From Halicephalobus mephisto (taxonomy: Eukaryota; Nematoda; Chromadorea; Rhabditida; Panagrolaimidae): a stretch of DNA of 64,000 nucleotides. Of this stretch, positions 1 through 12,000 are shown in pieces; position 1 is the first letter of the stretch, and every line of letters begins with the position of its first letter. The stretch is taken from positions 558,001 through 622,000 of the forward strand of contig SWDT01000070.1 in the NCBI GenBank assembly GCA_009193035.1, given 5' to 3'. The position numbers and the translations under genes are program-made. A model generated the notes under the pieces. That model did no database searches, had not been told where the DNA came from, and was given only the letters and a program-made list of their open reading frames with translations.

Positions 1-2145
1 ATCAAATCAGCTCCGGTTCCTACGGCGTACTTGGTTCCATAGAGCTTGTTCAGGGCTTTGGTTGCCCTGAGGGCCAGGGGTCTCAGAGCAGTGGAGTAGT
101 CCTGGGGGTAGGACCTCTTCCTGTGGCCGTAGGGGATCAGCCAAAGCTGCGAATAAGAATGCAATGTGATGAAGGCTTTGACTGGATTTTTTTCGAGGAA
201 TTCCTTGACAGCTCTGGATTCAGGTTCACTGAAGGCAGAAGGACCATGATAAGTCTCATGACAAGGATCAGAAGAAGATCCAGATGATCCGAAAAACCAA
301 TCAAAATTTCTGTTCAAATCTACTCCAGAACAACAAATTGTGTGAAAATAATTTTTTTTACATTGTGCCGGTCTTCGATTTTTTCTCCACATCCTGTTTT
401 TAGTGTGACTGTAATCATAGCCATCCGGATTCATCACGGGCAAAATATACCAATCCATGTTGTCGAGGAAGTTCTGAATTTCCGGATCTTTTTTATATCC
501 ATCAATGAGCTTATTTATCGCGATCAAAGCCGTGGCCGGAGCTATCCATTCTCTGGCGTGAATTCCGGCGTCGATCCAGACAGAAACCCTTTCAGAAGTC
601 AGACTTCTTTGTCCACTGATTTTTACGACAAGAACAGATCTATTTTCGTGAGTTTTTCCAATTTCGATCAAAGTGACTAAATCCGGATTTTCGTCCCTCA
701 ATTTATAAAGGTGTTCCTCGATCGGATTCCAGGAGTTGTACTTGTCCAATCTGAATTCAGAAGGATCCAACATGTATCCCGAATTTACCTCTTCAGATCT
801 CTCGGATCTTATAGCTCTAAAAATTATTAAAAATTTAAAATTTAAAAATCTCAAAATTTAAAAAATTTAAAAATTTAAAAAACTCAAAATTTAAAAAATT
901 AAAAAAACTGAAAAATTATAAAAATTATTAAAAATTAAAAATTTAAAATTTAAAAAAACTGAAAAATTATAAAAGCTTTAAAAATTTTAAATTTAAAAAT
1001 CTCAAAAATTTTAAAAATTAAAAAAACTGAAAAATTATAAAAGTTTTAAAAATTATTAAAAAATTTTAAATTTTAAATTTAAAAATCTCAAAATTTTAAA
1101 AATTAAAAAAAAACTCGAAAATTTTAGAAATTTTAAAAAATAATAAATTTTTAAAATCGGAAAATTTTGGAATTAAAGAATTTTTAAAAAATAATAAATT
1201 TAGAAAATTTTAGAAATTTAAAACTTACTGTTCGAGGTCGTTGATGGCGACGAGGTAATCCAGTTGATGATTGTCCAGATCCTTAACGAATATTTCTGCA
1301 TCTTGTGGAGCTACAGTAACATCGACAAGTCCTCCAATATGGGTGGGGGGTTGCCAGAAGTCGAGTTCATAGGGGGATTGGGAATGGAAGAGATCCTTGA
1401 GATAATCCAAGTTTTCTTCGCTTCGAGGAGTAATTCGGATCAATTTATAACTAAAAAATTACATTTTAAAAAAAATTAAAAATAAATTTTAAAATTTTTT
1501 TGAAATCTTAGTTTTAGAAATGTCTATAAAATTCTGGAAAATTTTTGGAACTTCTGTGAAATTATTGAGAAATTCTGAATTTTTTAGAAAAATGTAGAAA
1601 ATTTTTTGAAAAATTCAGAATCCTGCCTGAGATTCTAGAGAGATCCAGAAGCTTCCACAAGAACTCAGAAAACGGTCAGAAACTTCTTAAAACTTTTACG
1701 ATGTTTTATAACATTTCAAAGTTTTCGAGAAGCTTCTACCGTATTCTATGAAGTTTTAGAAGCTTCTACGAGATTCTGAAACCTTTTCAGAAGTACCCAG
1801 AAGATTCTCAAAGATTTCAGAATCATATATAAAATTTTGAGAAATTCTGAAAGTTTCTACCGTATTCTATGAAGTTTTAGAAGCTTCTATGAGATTCTGA
1901 AACCTTTTTAGAAGTACCCAGAAGATTTTCAAAGATTTCAGAATCATTTATAAAATTTTGGAAAGTTTTAAAAATTCTAAGAAAATTTTAATTTTTTGAA
2001 GAAAATAAACTTACTCTCTGTAGTTCCTCTGGACATTTTCGTCGTAATGCCGTCGGAATTGCCAAGGCTCTACTTCTTGATTTCCTTGACTTTTTACGAA
2101 ATAAAAATACAAAACTAAAAATAAAACACGATAAAACGTGGCCAT
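1..2145 (-). CDS. Zinc carboxypeptidase, M14A family, secreted (3' part off the window)
   Basis: Secreted metallocarboxypeptidase that removes C-terminal residues from peptides. Exons on the minus strand are 2145-2015, 1450-1229 and 816-1, with phases closing (2, 2). The start ATG at 2145 opens a hydrophobic signal peptide (about 17 residues, ending near YFVKS). Exon 2 encodes the propeptide domain, with YKLIRITPRSEENL and a Trp-Gln-Pro-Pro segment. Exon 3 is the catalytic domain: HAREW supplies zinc ligands His204 and Glu207 and also matches the family signature, DLNRNFDW supplies the substrate-binding Asn-Arg, and LHSYSQLW supplies zinc ligand His337. The general-base Glu and specificity Tyr expected further C-terminal lie beyond base 1, so activity cannot be judged fully. 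The protein is 389 residues as seen; the family is usually 400-700. Both introns are AT-rich and repeat-laden. The family is certain; the orthologue was not assigned. Confidence 0.93.
817..1228. repeat. Low-complexity AT intron of the carboxypeptidase gene
   Basis: The intron consists almost only of imperfect iterations of words such as aaatttaaaaatctcaaa and aaaactgaaaaattataaaa. No coding or RNA signal is seen. Confidence 0.7.
1725..1965. repeat. Tandem duplication, ~121 bp period, in carboxypeptidase intron 1
   Basis: The word ctaccgtattctatgaag begins at 1736 and again at 1857. The intervening sequence (agaagcttct, accttttcagaag, agatttcagaatcat) repeats with few changes, so this is two copies of a ~121 bp unit. 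Confidence 0.8.
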
Positions 2146-3157
2146 CTAGCCCTGGTTGACTGACGGAGGAGATCAGTCAATCCTGGATGACGAATATGAC
2201 TTTCAAATCTGACTGACTCAAACAAATAAGAAAGTTCTAGTGACCGCCCAAAGTTGGATAATATTTGCGATCGTCTTTGTGTTAGTTTTTTGTTTCTCGG
2301 GACCCCTCTTGAAGCAGACAAAAAAGGAAAAAAGGGAAATTTCCAAAATTCTCCGAAATCGAAGCTAAGGACGAATCCCGAGAATTTTGAAGGGTCTTGC
2401 TCGTGAATTTCACCTTTTTCGATCTCTCGTAAAATTCAAAAAAAAATTAAAAAATTTTATACTTTTTCAAACGCTAAGTAGACATTAATCTCAGATTACA
2501 ATTTTTGTTTAAAAAAACCATTTTATTGTAAAAAAGCAAAAATAAGTGACTTTGTGAAGTTGTCTGAGACGATTCTCGAGGTTTCAAAAATCCATAGATT
2601 CAAAAAATTATAAAAAATCAAAAATTTAAAAAAAAAATTATTTCAATAAAATTCTAAAAATATCCTACAGTAAGAAAAATAAACAACAAAAATCTGATTT
2701 TTGTAGAAAATTATTATTTTTTATTTTTATAAATTTTGTTTGAAAATTAAAAAATTAAAAATTATTTCAATGAAATTCTAAAAATATCCTACAGTAAGAA
2801 AAATAAACAACAATAATTGAATTTTTATTAAAAATTATTTTTTATTTTTATTCATTTTTACGCAAAAATTCTAAAATTTTTAAAAATTCTAGAAATTTAG
2901 AATTATCTTGAAATTTAAAAAAATGTGAATCAATTTTTGTAGAAAATTGCCAAATTTACAATTTTTCACTTTTTATGAAATTTTTTGATTTTGTACGAAA
3001 ATTCAAAAAATTATTTTTAATAACAAATTAAAAATGAAAATTTTTACAAAATTGTCTCGATAAGAATTTTCAGAAAATTCAAATTTAAAATAATCCTGAA
3101 ATCCAAATACAGTACGAATGCCGACGGATTCATTTCTTTCAGCACTACATTGCCAGT

Positions 3158-3340
3158 TTTACCGTTTTTTCCATTTTTATCTTTTTTTCCATTTTTACCG
3201 TTTTTTCCATTTTTACCTTTTTTCCATTTTTACCTTTTTTTCCATTTTTGCCTTTTTTCCATTTTTGCCTTTTTTCCATTTTTGCCTTTTTTTCATTTTC
3301 ACCTTTTTTTCATTTTCACCTTTTTTCCATTTTTGCGTTG
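3158..3340. repeat. Short tandem array, CCATTTTTACCTTTTTT unit
   Basis: About eleven copies of a 16-18 bp pyrimidine-rich unit, alternating between ccatttttac and ccatttttgc variants. The strand is almost purely C/T on top, which makes long but meaningless open frames rich in Phe. Confidence 0.85.
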
Positions 3341-3614
3341 TTCTCTCCCTCTGCCCGGGAATTCAAAAATCCCAAAAAAGTGTACTTTTTGTTTAATTTA
3401 ATGCTCCTAGATCGAAAAAGTAACATGAACAATGAATTCTGTGTTGGTGATTCGAGAGCTCTTGGAGCCTTAGGGTCAAAATTGCAACTTTTGAACGAGA
3501 CGCTCTTGTTCAAACATTGGCTCAAAGGGTCACCCGAGTACACGATTGTTTGAATTCTATAACGTGGCTATTTTTATCTAATCCTAAAAAATTTTGATCA
3601 GATCAATTTTGAAC

Positions 3615-3835
3615 AAAAAAGGATAAAAGAACAAGAATAAAACCAAGAGAAAAAAGAAAAAAAGAACAGAGAGAAAAACGAGAGAAAAAGAAAAAGAGAA
3701 AAAAGAGGAAGAGAAACGGAAGAGAGAAAAAGAAAAAAAGAACAGAGAGAAAAAGAAAAAGAGAAAAATGAGGAAGAGAAACAGAAGAGAAAAATGAGAG
3801 AAAAGAAAAAGAGCAAGAAAAAACAGAGAAAAAAG
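3615..3835. repeat. Purine-rich (GAGAAAAAG)n array
   Basis: About 220 bases of nearly pure A/G, with internal duplication of an ~75 bp block (agagaaacggaagagagaaaaag and a close copy about 75 bases later). It is a potential triplex-prone polypurine tract. No gene is seen. Confidence 0.8.
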
Positions 3836-4011
3836 GATTCCATTGGCAAAATGTGACAAAAACAAAACAAGCCAGTCAAAGAACTGAAAAGACAGGAGCG
3901 CGTGATCTTGTTTGGTCAAACAGCTGATCCTGAATTTCAAAGTTTTGAAATTTAAAATTTGTCTTTTTTAAAAGCTAAAATTCAGCAGAAATTTGATTTA
4001 AATCCAGGGTA

Positions 4012-6070
4012 ATGTCGTTGCCCACGGACCGAACTGGGAGTTACGGTGAGATTTTTATTTTGATTGAAAAAAATTTGTTTTTTAATTTTAGTTAAAATTG
4101 ATCACATTCGAATTTAGGTTCCCGAGACTCCAGATTCCCGACGATATCGGGCCGGTCCAGAACCCGGTTATTGAGCGAGACCGTGGTTGGCTCGGTGCCA
4201 ATTGGCCTAAATGCGGCTTCTGATTCCTTTTACGGAACCCTCCCGGGGATCATGCACAAGACCCAGCTTCATCCGGACCTCCAACTCGGAAAGTAAGTTA
4301 ATTTTTTACTTTTTATCCATATACTTAAAAACTAAGTGAAAGACACACTTGACTAGCTTCCAAACGCGTGTCGAGACCAGTTTTGCCTCTCGAGATTTTG
4401 ACTTTTCCGATTTCAGTTTCGTAATCACGGACCGACGGATGCCGGTTCGTTGTCCTTGTTGCGGCAAAGATTCTCAACTTTATTGTTCTGGATGTGTTTG
4501 GAACACTTTTTTTCAAAATCAAGGATTTGCCAGAAGACGAGATGAATGGAACCGGAGGAAAGCCGAGCTCGGAACAAAACTCAAAACTTTGCTCGAACAA
4601 GAAGTGAGTTTTTCCTGTATAAATTTCATTTTTGTAAATTTTCTACTTTTTCCATATATCAAATTCTTAATTATTTTAATATATCAGATTTCCTTATTAT
4701 TTCCATATATGAATTTCCAAAACTTTCATACATCGATTTTTCCATTATTTCTATATATGAATTTTTAAAACTTTCATATATCGATTTTTCCACTATTTTC
4801 ATATATGAATTTCTTTCACCATGTTTATATATGAAGTTTTCGGTCATTTTCATATATGAATTTTTAAAATTTTCATATATAGATTTTTAAAATTTTCATA
4901 TATGAATTTCTTTATTATTTTCACATATGTAATTTTTTCTGGCGAATGATCAATCACAGTTATTCCAGAAACAGAGGAGAATCGCTGAATTGAGGAATCA
5001 AATCAAGGAAAAACGGGAAAATATCGAGCGTTTGATGGCCATGAAAGACAGGAAAAAATTCGAACTTTCCAAAAAACGAGAAAACGTCAACGCTCTCAGA
5101 GTAAGTTCAATTTACTTTTTACAGATAAATTAAAATCCATTACAGAAGAAAGTTGAAGATCACCACAAAAGGATCAAAAACAACAAAGAATGGGCCAACA
5201 AATTACAGGACGATTTAAACAGGATAAAACTAAGGGTATTTTTTTAAAATTATTTTAAATTCTACTTTTAAATTACTTCTATTTTTAATTCTTAGAATAC
5301 TTCCAATTTTTCTTTTTAAATTATTTTGAATTTTACTTCTTAATTTCGTTTTTCAGAGATACCGTACTTTGATGAAGAGATTTCAAGAATTGTCGGTCCT
5401 GTTTCCTATGGTAGAATCCGCCCCGCAGCGATCTGACGACAATGAACCTGATGCTAAAATTATTCAAATGATCGAGGAAGCCGCGTTTTCCGACAAAACT
5501 GCCAGATATAGCGAAGTCGCTAAAAGGAAAACCGTTCCGAAAGTGTTCTACAAAGTCCGTCAGTGCTTAGTTCCTGGAACGACCGAGTATACTGACTTAC
5601 TTTCTGAAATATCCGATCATCGGGCTCTTGTTTCTCGAGCAAGCAAGGAAACCATCGCCGGATTGGCGTTCACGGCTCAGTTCATCAACTCCCTTAGTTA
5701 CTTGTTGGACGTGCATGTTCCCTTCCGACTGTACATTGAGGATTTGCTTACTTGTGAAAACTGGACCCGATCGTTGTTCCAAACCGACGTGTTTTGTTTG
5801 AATCTTTCGATTGTTCTCCTCTGCATGCACGTGGGAGTAGAATCCAGGCACCTGGACCTCTCTAAGCCCTTCGACAACCTCAAGTTGCTCAAAGAAGCTC
5901 TATCCAACAAGGAACCCCGTTCAATCTGTTTCTTCAACAACAAACAAGACAATCTTCACGATCAGATTCTGGAGGAACTTGAAGGCCTTTCGTGGGAAGA
6001 ATCTCCAGAAACCGGCTTCGACGTCAACGAGGTCGAAGAAGACTGGGTCAGTGTCGTCAAAACTAGATAA
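4012..6070 (+). CDS. epg-8: Beclin 1-associated autophagy regulator, ATG14/Barkor (EPG-8-like)
   Basis: Subunit of the autophagy-specific class III PI3-kinase complex (with VPS34, VPS15 and Beclin), acting at the ER to start autophagosomes. Six exons: 4012-4045, 4118-4292, 4417-4603, 4960-5100, 5146-5235 and 5357-6070; 446 aa. An N-terminal Cys-rich motif, RCPCCGKDSQLYCSGC at about residues 80-95, matches the CxxC...CxxC of ATG14. It is followed by Phe-x-Arg-Arg-Arg and a Lys/Glu-rich coiled coil (about residues 110-215), then a globular C-terminal half with DYCxx-free, Leu-rich helices. No amphipathic BATS-type tail was recognised. UVRAG is the alternative family, but the N-terminal zinc-type motif and length favour ATG14. 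Intron 3 is expanded by an ATATATGA repeat. The gene converges on OSTC, 236 bp away. Confidence 0.85.
4640..4930. repeat. Intronic tandem array with ATATATGAATTT words
   Basis: The third intron of the ATG14 gene is filled by about seven imperfect ~40-60 bp units containing catatatgaatttt or catatatcgattttt. Most of the 356 bp intron is this array. Confidence 0.8.
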
Positions 6071-6306
6071 TTTTGAATTTACGGGATATGTTTAATTTTG
6101 AAACTGGTCATTTGAAAAATAAATTTTAAAATCCCTAAATTTTGTGATCGTCTAGGATGACGCGTCCCCGACATGAAAACTGATACTTGCGTAGGAAAAT
6201 CAGAAATAACTTCATGAGTCATTTTTTAAGAATTAAAAAATATAAATTAGACCTGTCCTACAACGGAATAAATAACAAACCCAGGGAAATCCAACCAGAA
6301 AAGGGC

Positions 6307-7226
6307 TTAATTGAGGTAATCAGGCAGTTTGATGCGCATAAACATTCTAGTCGTCAAATAGCCGATGAGTACACAGGCAAAACCGAGAGAAAGCATCATG
6401 ATTCTGTTGTTCTTCGTCGTCATAGGGCTGTTACAGTTATCCAGTACGATAAACCCGACTCCTGAAGGGTAAATTTGAAAAGGAAAGTTGGAAATTAGCA
6501 AACCTCCAAGAACGAACATGAAACTGGCAGCAAGGCCTTCCATGATGTACTGTCCGTTGATTCTATAGGGTAGGATGGCTTGGGGACGACTGTTGCCTTT
6601 TTCGTCGACGGTTGATCCTGAAATTTTAAGATTTCATCAACTTTGAAGTTTTAGGATTTACAGCTCATATATCAACTTTGAAGTTTTAGGGTTCAAATTT
6701 CATAGATGAATTTTTAGGATTTAAAAGTTGATACATTAATTTTAATTTTCAGAATTTAAGCCCACATAAGGATTTCCGGGTTTTTAAAACTTGAAGTTTT
6801 ATATACGCATTCTTGAGAACTATCAAAGTCGAAATTTCATATATGAATTTTTCGACAATTTTTAGGTTTTAAGTTAATATATGAATTTTTCGATAATTTT
6901 TAGGCTTTAAGTTAATATATGGTTTTTTTGGGGATTTTTAAAATTTAGGTCCATATATGAGCTTTTCGAAAATCTTTAGGATCATCTTTGAAAAACAAAA
7001 CTGACCGATTCCTGGAGGTTCATTGATGATATCGTAAACGACGCCGCCGCAAACAATGAAGTAAGTACCGAGGATCATGGCAAAAACCGTCATAGCCCCA
7101 GGTAACTAGAAAAATTATAAAATCTCAAATTCTGGAAAAACTTACAGTAAACCATTTCGGAGCAGTTATACGAAGATTTGGTGGATCAATCATAGCGAAT
7201 ACGGTATTGGACAAAACAGCATCCAT
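6307..7226 (-). CDS. ostc: Oligosaccharyltransferase complex subunit OSTC (DC2)
   Basis: Small ER membrane subunit of the STT3A-type oligosaccharyltransferase, linking N-glycosylation to the translocon. Exons on the minus strand are 7226-7146, 7105-7006, 6617-6504 and 6461-6307, giving 149 aa, the same length as the human protein. Three hydrophobic segments are visible. Family-specific strings are seen: INEPPGIGSTVDE, YRINGQYIMEGLAASF, LGGVGFIVLDN and RIKLPDYLN at the C terminus. The last intron is only 42-43 bp and can be read through in frame, which would insert about 14 residues; homology requires its removal. A T-rich CAG acceptor lies three bases before the ATG, a likely spliced-leader site. 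Divergent from PPIL4. Confidence 0.95.
6650..6990. repeat. Repetitive OSTC intron, ATATATGA words
   Basis: The second OSTC intron holds imperfect copies of a ~45-60 bp unit around atatatgaatttttcgataatttttaggctttaagtt. No other signal is seen. Confidence 0.65.
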
Positions 7227-7653
7227 TTTCTGAAAAAAACTTAAAAATTAATAAAAAATGAAAATTTTAACGACGATATTCTGATTTCCACGTTGGAAAT
7301 TGGCAATACTGGCCAAAAATTGTTGTTCAGTTCACTTTGCCAAAGCTTGCGGTCTTTTGAAACTCTCTTCTTTTTTTGGATTTCGTTGATCTAATTTTTT
7401 TCTTTTTTAATTAAATTCTGAATTTTCTGTTCATAATTGTCCTACAATGGTCCCGTATCGGTCTACTTTTGATTTAAGCTATGTTGGATATATGAATTAT
7501 TGTTTGGGAATTTTTTTAGGATTTCGTTGATTTAATTTTTTTCTTTTTTAATTAATTTTTTGATTTTCCTCACCTACAATCACTTTGATATTACTCCGTG
7601 TTGGTTTACCTTCGATTTAGGGTTAATTTTGATATATGAATTGTTTTCTAGGA
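7227..7653. promoter_or_regulatory. Divergent OSTC / PPIL4 intergenic region with a 140 bp duplication
   Basis: About 430 bp between two ATGs on opposite strands. The segment 7378-7517 is repeated at 7519-7655. Each copy starts with ggatttcgttgat and ends in a gatatatgaatt(g/a)tt...tag block. The second copy ends in ttttctag directly before the PPIL4 ATG. Confidence 0.7.
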
Positions 7654-10600
7654 ATGTCGGTTTTGATAGAAACAACTCAGGGCGACATCGTCGTTGATCT
7701 CTTTTTCAAAGAACGTCCGAATTGCTGCAGAAACTTCCTTAAACTCTGTAAAATCAAGTACTATAATCTTTGTCAGATATTCACTATCGAAGTAAGTTGG
7801 TTTTTTAAAAATCGATATATCAAAAATATCTCAGGAAAACTACATGTTCCAAACCGGGGATCCGACAAACACCGGCAGAGGAGGAGAATCTATTTTTGGG
7901 TAAATTGTTATTTTTATTCCGTAGATAATTGGGAAGTTTAGGCTTCTTTACGGTGATCAAGCCAGGTATTTCGAAATCGAACGTCTTCCCCAGATCCGGC
8001 ATTTGAAAAAAGGACTGATCTCGTTCGTGAACAACGGTAACGACCAACTCGGAAGCCAGTTCTTCATCACGTTAGCTGATAACTTGGATTATTTGGACAA
8101 CAAACATTGCGTATTTGGCCAGGTCGCTGAAGGATCAGAAACTTTAGAGAACATCAACTCTCAGCCTTGTGACGAAGAAAATCGACCATTTAGAGACATC
8201 AGGTAGGTTTTGTTTCTTACTTTATCAGTCACGAACCATGTGTTTTCAAAAATCATTAAACTTTGTGATTTTTTGGATGTTCGTTAGTATCTTCATTTAT
8301 CAAATTAACCCCAAAAGATAGGCGATTTTGTAATTTTTACGACTCTAATTCAAAAATTCTAGATCTATTTAAGCAGAAGATAGTTTAAAAATAACCACGA
8401 AATAACTATCACAAAAATCAACAACATCAAGTGGCTATTTTAATTTTTACTAAATTAAAAAATTTCTGACAAAAACATCTTGTAAAAAAACGTTTATTTC
8501 TGATTTTTACAGTATCTCAAAATCACAAAATTACGAAATAGTTTTCCCGTAAAATCAAAGCTTTCACACGGACTACTGTAGTGTCTCAAAATTTGTGTTA
8601 AAGCAATTTTATAACCAATTCTATGGTTTTTAACAGCATGGGAATTTTTTCAGAATTTCTCACACAATAATTCTTGATGATCCCTTTGAGGACCCACCGC
8701 GGTTACCGATTCCTTCTCGTTCTCCTTCACCAGAACTAGACTTGGTTCAGGTTTGTCTTTTTTCTTGAAAAGGAATCAAGATAGAGACTGAAAAAGATTT
8801 TTATTTATGAGCACAAGTGTGATTTATTGATGTTGTTGACCATTGGCCTTCGTTTCGTTTAGACAGGGAACACATTGGTACCCGGAGAATTTGACGGAGC
8901 AAAACAATAGCATCAATAATTCAAAACTTGTTGTGATATTGTTTTTTTGCTTTAGAAGTCAGTTGATCGCTTCTCTAAGGCTCAAAGTGCAATATTAAAA
9001 AGAGAAACAAATTGATTTTTTAAAGGGTAAAGTATAATGTTGTTTTTTTAAGGTGACAAACAAAATTTCCCTTGATGAAAAGGTAGATGAAGATGAAGGG
9101 AAAACAGCAGAAGAAATAAAAAAAGAATTGGAAGAAAAAGAAATGAAAGCTCAAGCACAAATTTTGGAAATGGTTGGAGATTTACATCATGCAGATGAAA
9201 AACCGCCAGATAATGTATTATTTGTTTGTAAATTAAATCCAGTAACAACAAGCGAGGTTTGATTTTAAAGTAATTATGGTATTTTAAAATATTTTTAGGA
9301 TTTGGAAATAATTTTTTCAAGATTTGGAAATATTGTTGAATGTGAAGTAATCAAGGATCGTAGAACAAATGCATCACTTCAATATGCATTTATTGAATTT
9401 TCTAAACCGGAAGAATGTGAAGCAGCATATTTAAAAATGGACAATGTTTTAATTGATGATCGTCGTATTCATGTTGATTTTAGTCAAAGTGTAGCCAAAA
9501 ATTACACATGGAAAAAACAAAGTAAGTTTATTTTTTCAATATTATTGAATTAAGGTCTTGTGATACCAAATTTGTAAATTAGATAGGAAGTTTCATTTTT
9601 TTTACACTTTTTTTTCGATACAAGAAAAAAACCCAGCTGATTTTGATGTATTTTTTGATTTGTGGGAGGAAAAATAACATGTTCATCAACTTGGTGTAAT
9701 TTGAAAATAGTAATCAACGAATTAACTACAGTACAATTTGTTTTTTTGAGATCAGAAAAAAATAAAAATGAAAGAAAAATTTAAAATGTAATCAAATAGA
9801 GATACAGACAATTTTGAGTATAAAGAAGGTTTCTGGCATGGGTCAAAGGTAACCATAAAAGTAACATCACTCGGTAAAAAGCAGAAACTTTGGCTTTAGC
9901 GCTAGGCGCAAAAAAACAATAACAAAATCTAAATCTAAAGATTAATGTATTTTCGATCAGTAAAATCATCATCCCTTTCTTGTAGTTTTTCCCTATGGAC
10001 GCACATTTGACGATAAAGTCTCATTTTCATGTCTGTTCTGTCATAAACGCATTCTTGGTTGGCTCCACAACGGCACCTGTAATTTTATAATTTAAAGAAA
10101 TTTAAAAAAAAATAATTTAAAGTGCAAATTCATTTAGAAAGTTTCTAGAGTCTATTTTTGTATTTTTGTTGTATTGACAAATGTTAACACGTGCGATTAA
10201 TGGCTTTAAAAGTTCAAACTAGAAAAAATTTTAATGAGAAAAATTGAAATTGCTAATTTTAGAAAATCTGGTTTTTAGAAATTTGATAAATTTGAAAGTT
10301 ATGACGTGCGGAGGGGGATAGTGGTTTGATTGGATGTAATGCGGGGGCATTGGATGGATATTTGATTAACGAAATAAAGATTTACCATGATTTTACCCAT
10401 TTGAATGGGGTTCTTCCATGAAGAGAGAAACTGTAAAAACCGCAAGGTTCTCTCATGGGTGTACATTCGGGAGCTTGGGGATCGTAATCTGGTTCCTGTA
10501 TTTTTGGTTTTGAAGTTATTTTTAAAAATTAGAAAAAAACTTACAGGGAACATTTCGGGATTCATTCCGGGTGGGACGAATTTTTTGTGATGATGATGAT

Positions 10601-12000
10601 GATGATGTTCGTGAGCTTTGCAACATTCTAGGAAGATGAAAGATAGAATGAGCAAAAATGGGAAATAATATTGAGCATAAGTAATTAATTTAGTCATTTT
10701 TTTTTGACACACCGGCTTTTTTTCTGAATTTAAGTAATTAAAATTAAATTTAGTTTTTGAAACACGAATTTGGTTGAAAAAACAACGTAAAAGAAATATG
10801 GGAGGAGTTGGAGATGAAGAAAAATGGACACGCCTAATGTTTAAAGTCAGCTGTTTTTAGTTAAAATATACGGTAATCTAAATTTAATAAAAAATTTTTA
10901 AAGGTTAATTTGAAAGTCATTAAAAATATGGGAAAAAATTTAATTCATAAAAATCTAAAGCACGTGAGAATAAAAAAGTTGCACCCAATTTTTGGGATCA
11001 AATTGTACTGAATTCTGGGAGTAGAAAATATACGTCATAAAATAGGCAAAAATTTTCATTGAAAATTAATTTTTTAAAATTTTATTAAAAATTGAATTTT
11101 TTAAAAATTTACTGAAAATTAATTTTTTTTAAAATTTTATTGAGAAATTAATTTTTTAGAATTTTTACTGAAAAATTGAATTTTTTAAAATTTTTATTAA
11201 AAAAACTTATCCTAGAATTTAAATTTAAAAATAAAATTTTGTCTAATTTTGGTGTATAAAATTTTTTGCTTATAGTGCATTGACGCGTATGTAAATTAGT
11301 TCCAATTTAAAACACGTTTTTAAAAGTTTTTTTTGACCTTTTTTGAATAAAAATCCGAGGGGGCGAAAAACGTTTATTTAGTTAACGTATACTGTAGGAA
11401 GTTTAACCATTTTTTGGAAGGAGAATTTTTAAATAGAATTTTATTGACAAATATTTTTAGAAAATTTTATTTTTTTAATTGATAAAAATATGTATAGTTT
11501 GGTAGTTTTAGTACCATTTACGAGTTGTTACGGTTATTGTACGTGAGGAAACTTAGAAAATTCTAAACATGAATTAAAAGTAATTTTCGATAAAATTACA
11601 GGTGGTCTGAAGTGTTATGGTAGTGGAATTTTATAAAAAATAATTTCTTTCTGAAAAATATTTTTCAATGTACAAAACGATTAAGACACGTGGCAAAGGA
11701 TGTATTAGTCAATGTCCCAAATGGATTTGTTATAATTATTTTGTAGGTATTAAACAGAGGAGTCCAAGTCCACCTCTGCGGAAGGTTCGACGACGAAGCA
11801 GAAGTCCTAGAGACAGAAGAAGTAAATCTCCGAGAAATAAAAGAAGTAAATCTCCAAGAAATAGAAGAAGTAGGTCTCCTAGAAGACGATCCAGGTCCCC
11901 TAGGAGAGATGAAAGACGAAGGAGAAGAAGAAGTTCATCAGATAGTGATCATGATAGAAGAAGACGAAGATCGAGGTCTCGAGAGTATAGAAGACGGTAA
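7654..12000 (+). CDS. sig-7: Cyclophilin-RRM splicing-associated protein, PPIL4 / SIG-7 type
   Basis: Nuclear peptidyl-prolyl isomerase-like protein coupled to RNA polymerase II transcription and splicing. Exons: 7654-7791, 7835-7899, 7942-8202, 8654-8750, 9053-9256, 9299-9521 and 11747-12000; 413 aa, all phases consistent. Residues 1-170 are the cyclophilin fold ([55 protein letters not shown]). Residues ~240-320 form an RRM with RNP-type YAFIEF and the PPIL4-typical [21 protein letters not shown]. The C terminus is an RS-rich tail of repeated Arg-Ser-Pro-Arg. The Lys-rich linker seen in vertebrate PPIL4 after the RRM is missing or unrecognised. The 2.2 kb last intron hosts an antisense gene. 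A ttttctag trans-splice-type acceptor abuts the start. Some PPIL4 linker exon in the large intron could have been missed. Confidence 0.93.
9935..10697 (-). CDS. Small secreted six-cysteine protein nested antisense in the PPIL4 intron
   Basis: Function unknown. Three exons on the minus strand: 10697-10545, 10495-10386 and 10076-9935; 134 aa, phases 0 and 2, ending at a TAG. Residues ~10-28 are strongly hydrophobic ([13 protein letters not shown]), consistent with a signal peptide. A run of seven His follows ([11 protein letters not shown]), encoded by a CAT-rich tract. The mature part has six Cys, spaced in [18 protein letters not shown] and MCVH, compatible with three disulfides, and ends in an acidic tail. 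It lies wholly inside the last PPIL4 intron on the opposite strand. The first two exons match splice consensus well. Exon 3 was joined because the donor at 10386/10385 and the acceptor before 10076 keep frame and complete a Cys-rich domain. No family was recognised. Confidence 0.75.

Larger units (their letters stand above)
2146..4011. other. Divergent intergenic region, carboxypeptidase / ATG14
   Basis: No convincing gene is present. The first 200 bases upstream of the carboxypeptidase ATG are less AT-rich and may be promoter. A ~123 bp direct repeat (tttcaataaaattctaaa and following) occurs at about 2638 and 2762. A CCATTTTT(A/G)CCTTTTTT array (about 3158-3340) and a purine-rich GAGAAAAAG array (about 3615-3835) follow. 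The apparent reading frames here are produced by these arrays. Confidence 0.7.

Noticed and set aside
3118..3401. Overlapping Phe-rich plus-strand frames
   Set aside because: Produced by the CCATTTTT(A/G)CCTTTTTT array; no coding signature.
3584..3940. Minus-strand Phe/Leu/Ser-rich frames
   Set aside because: Produced by the purine-rich GAGAAAAAG array.
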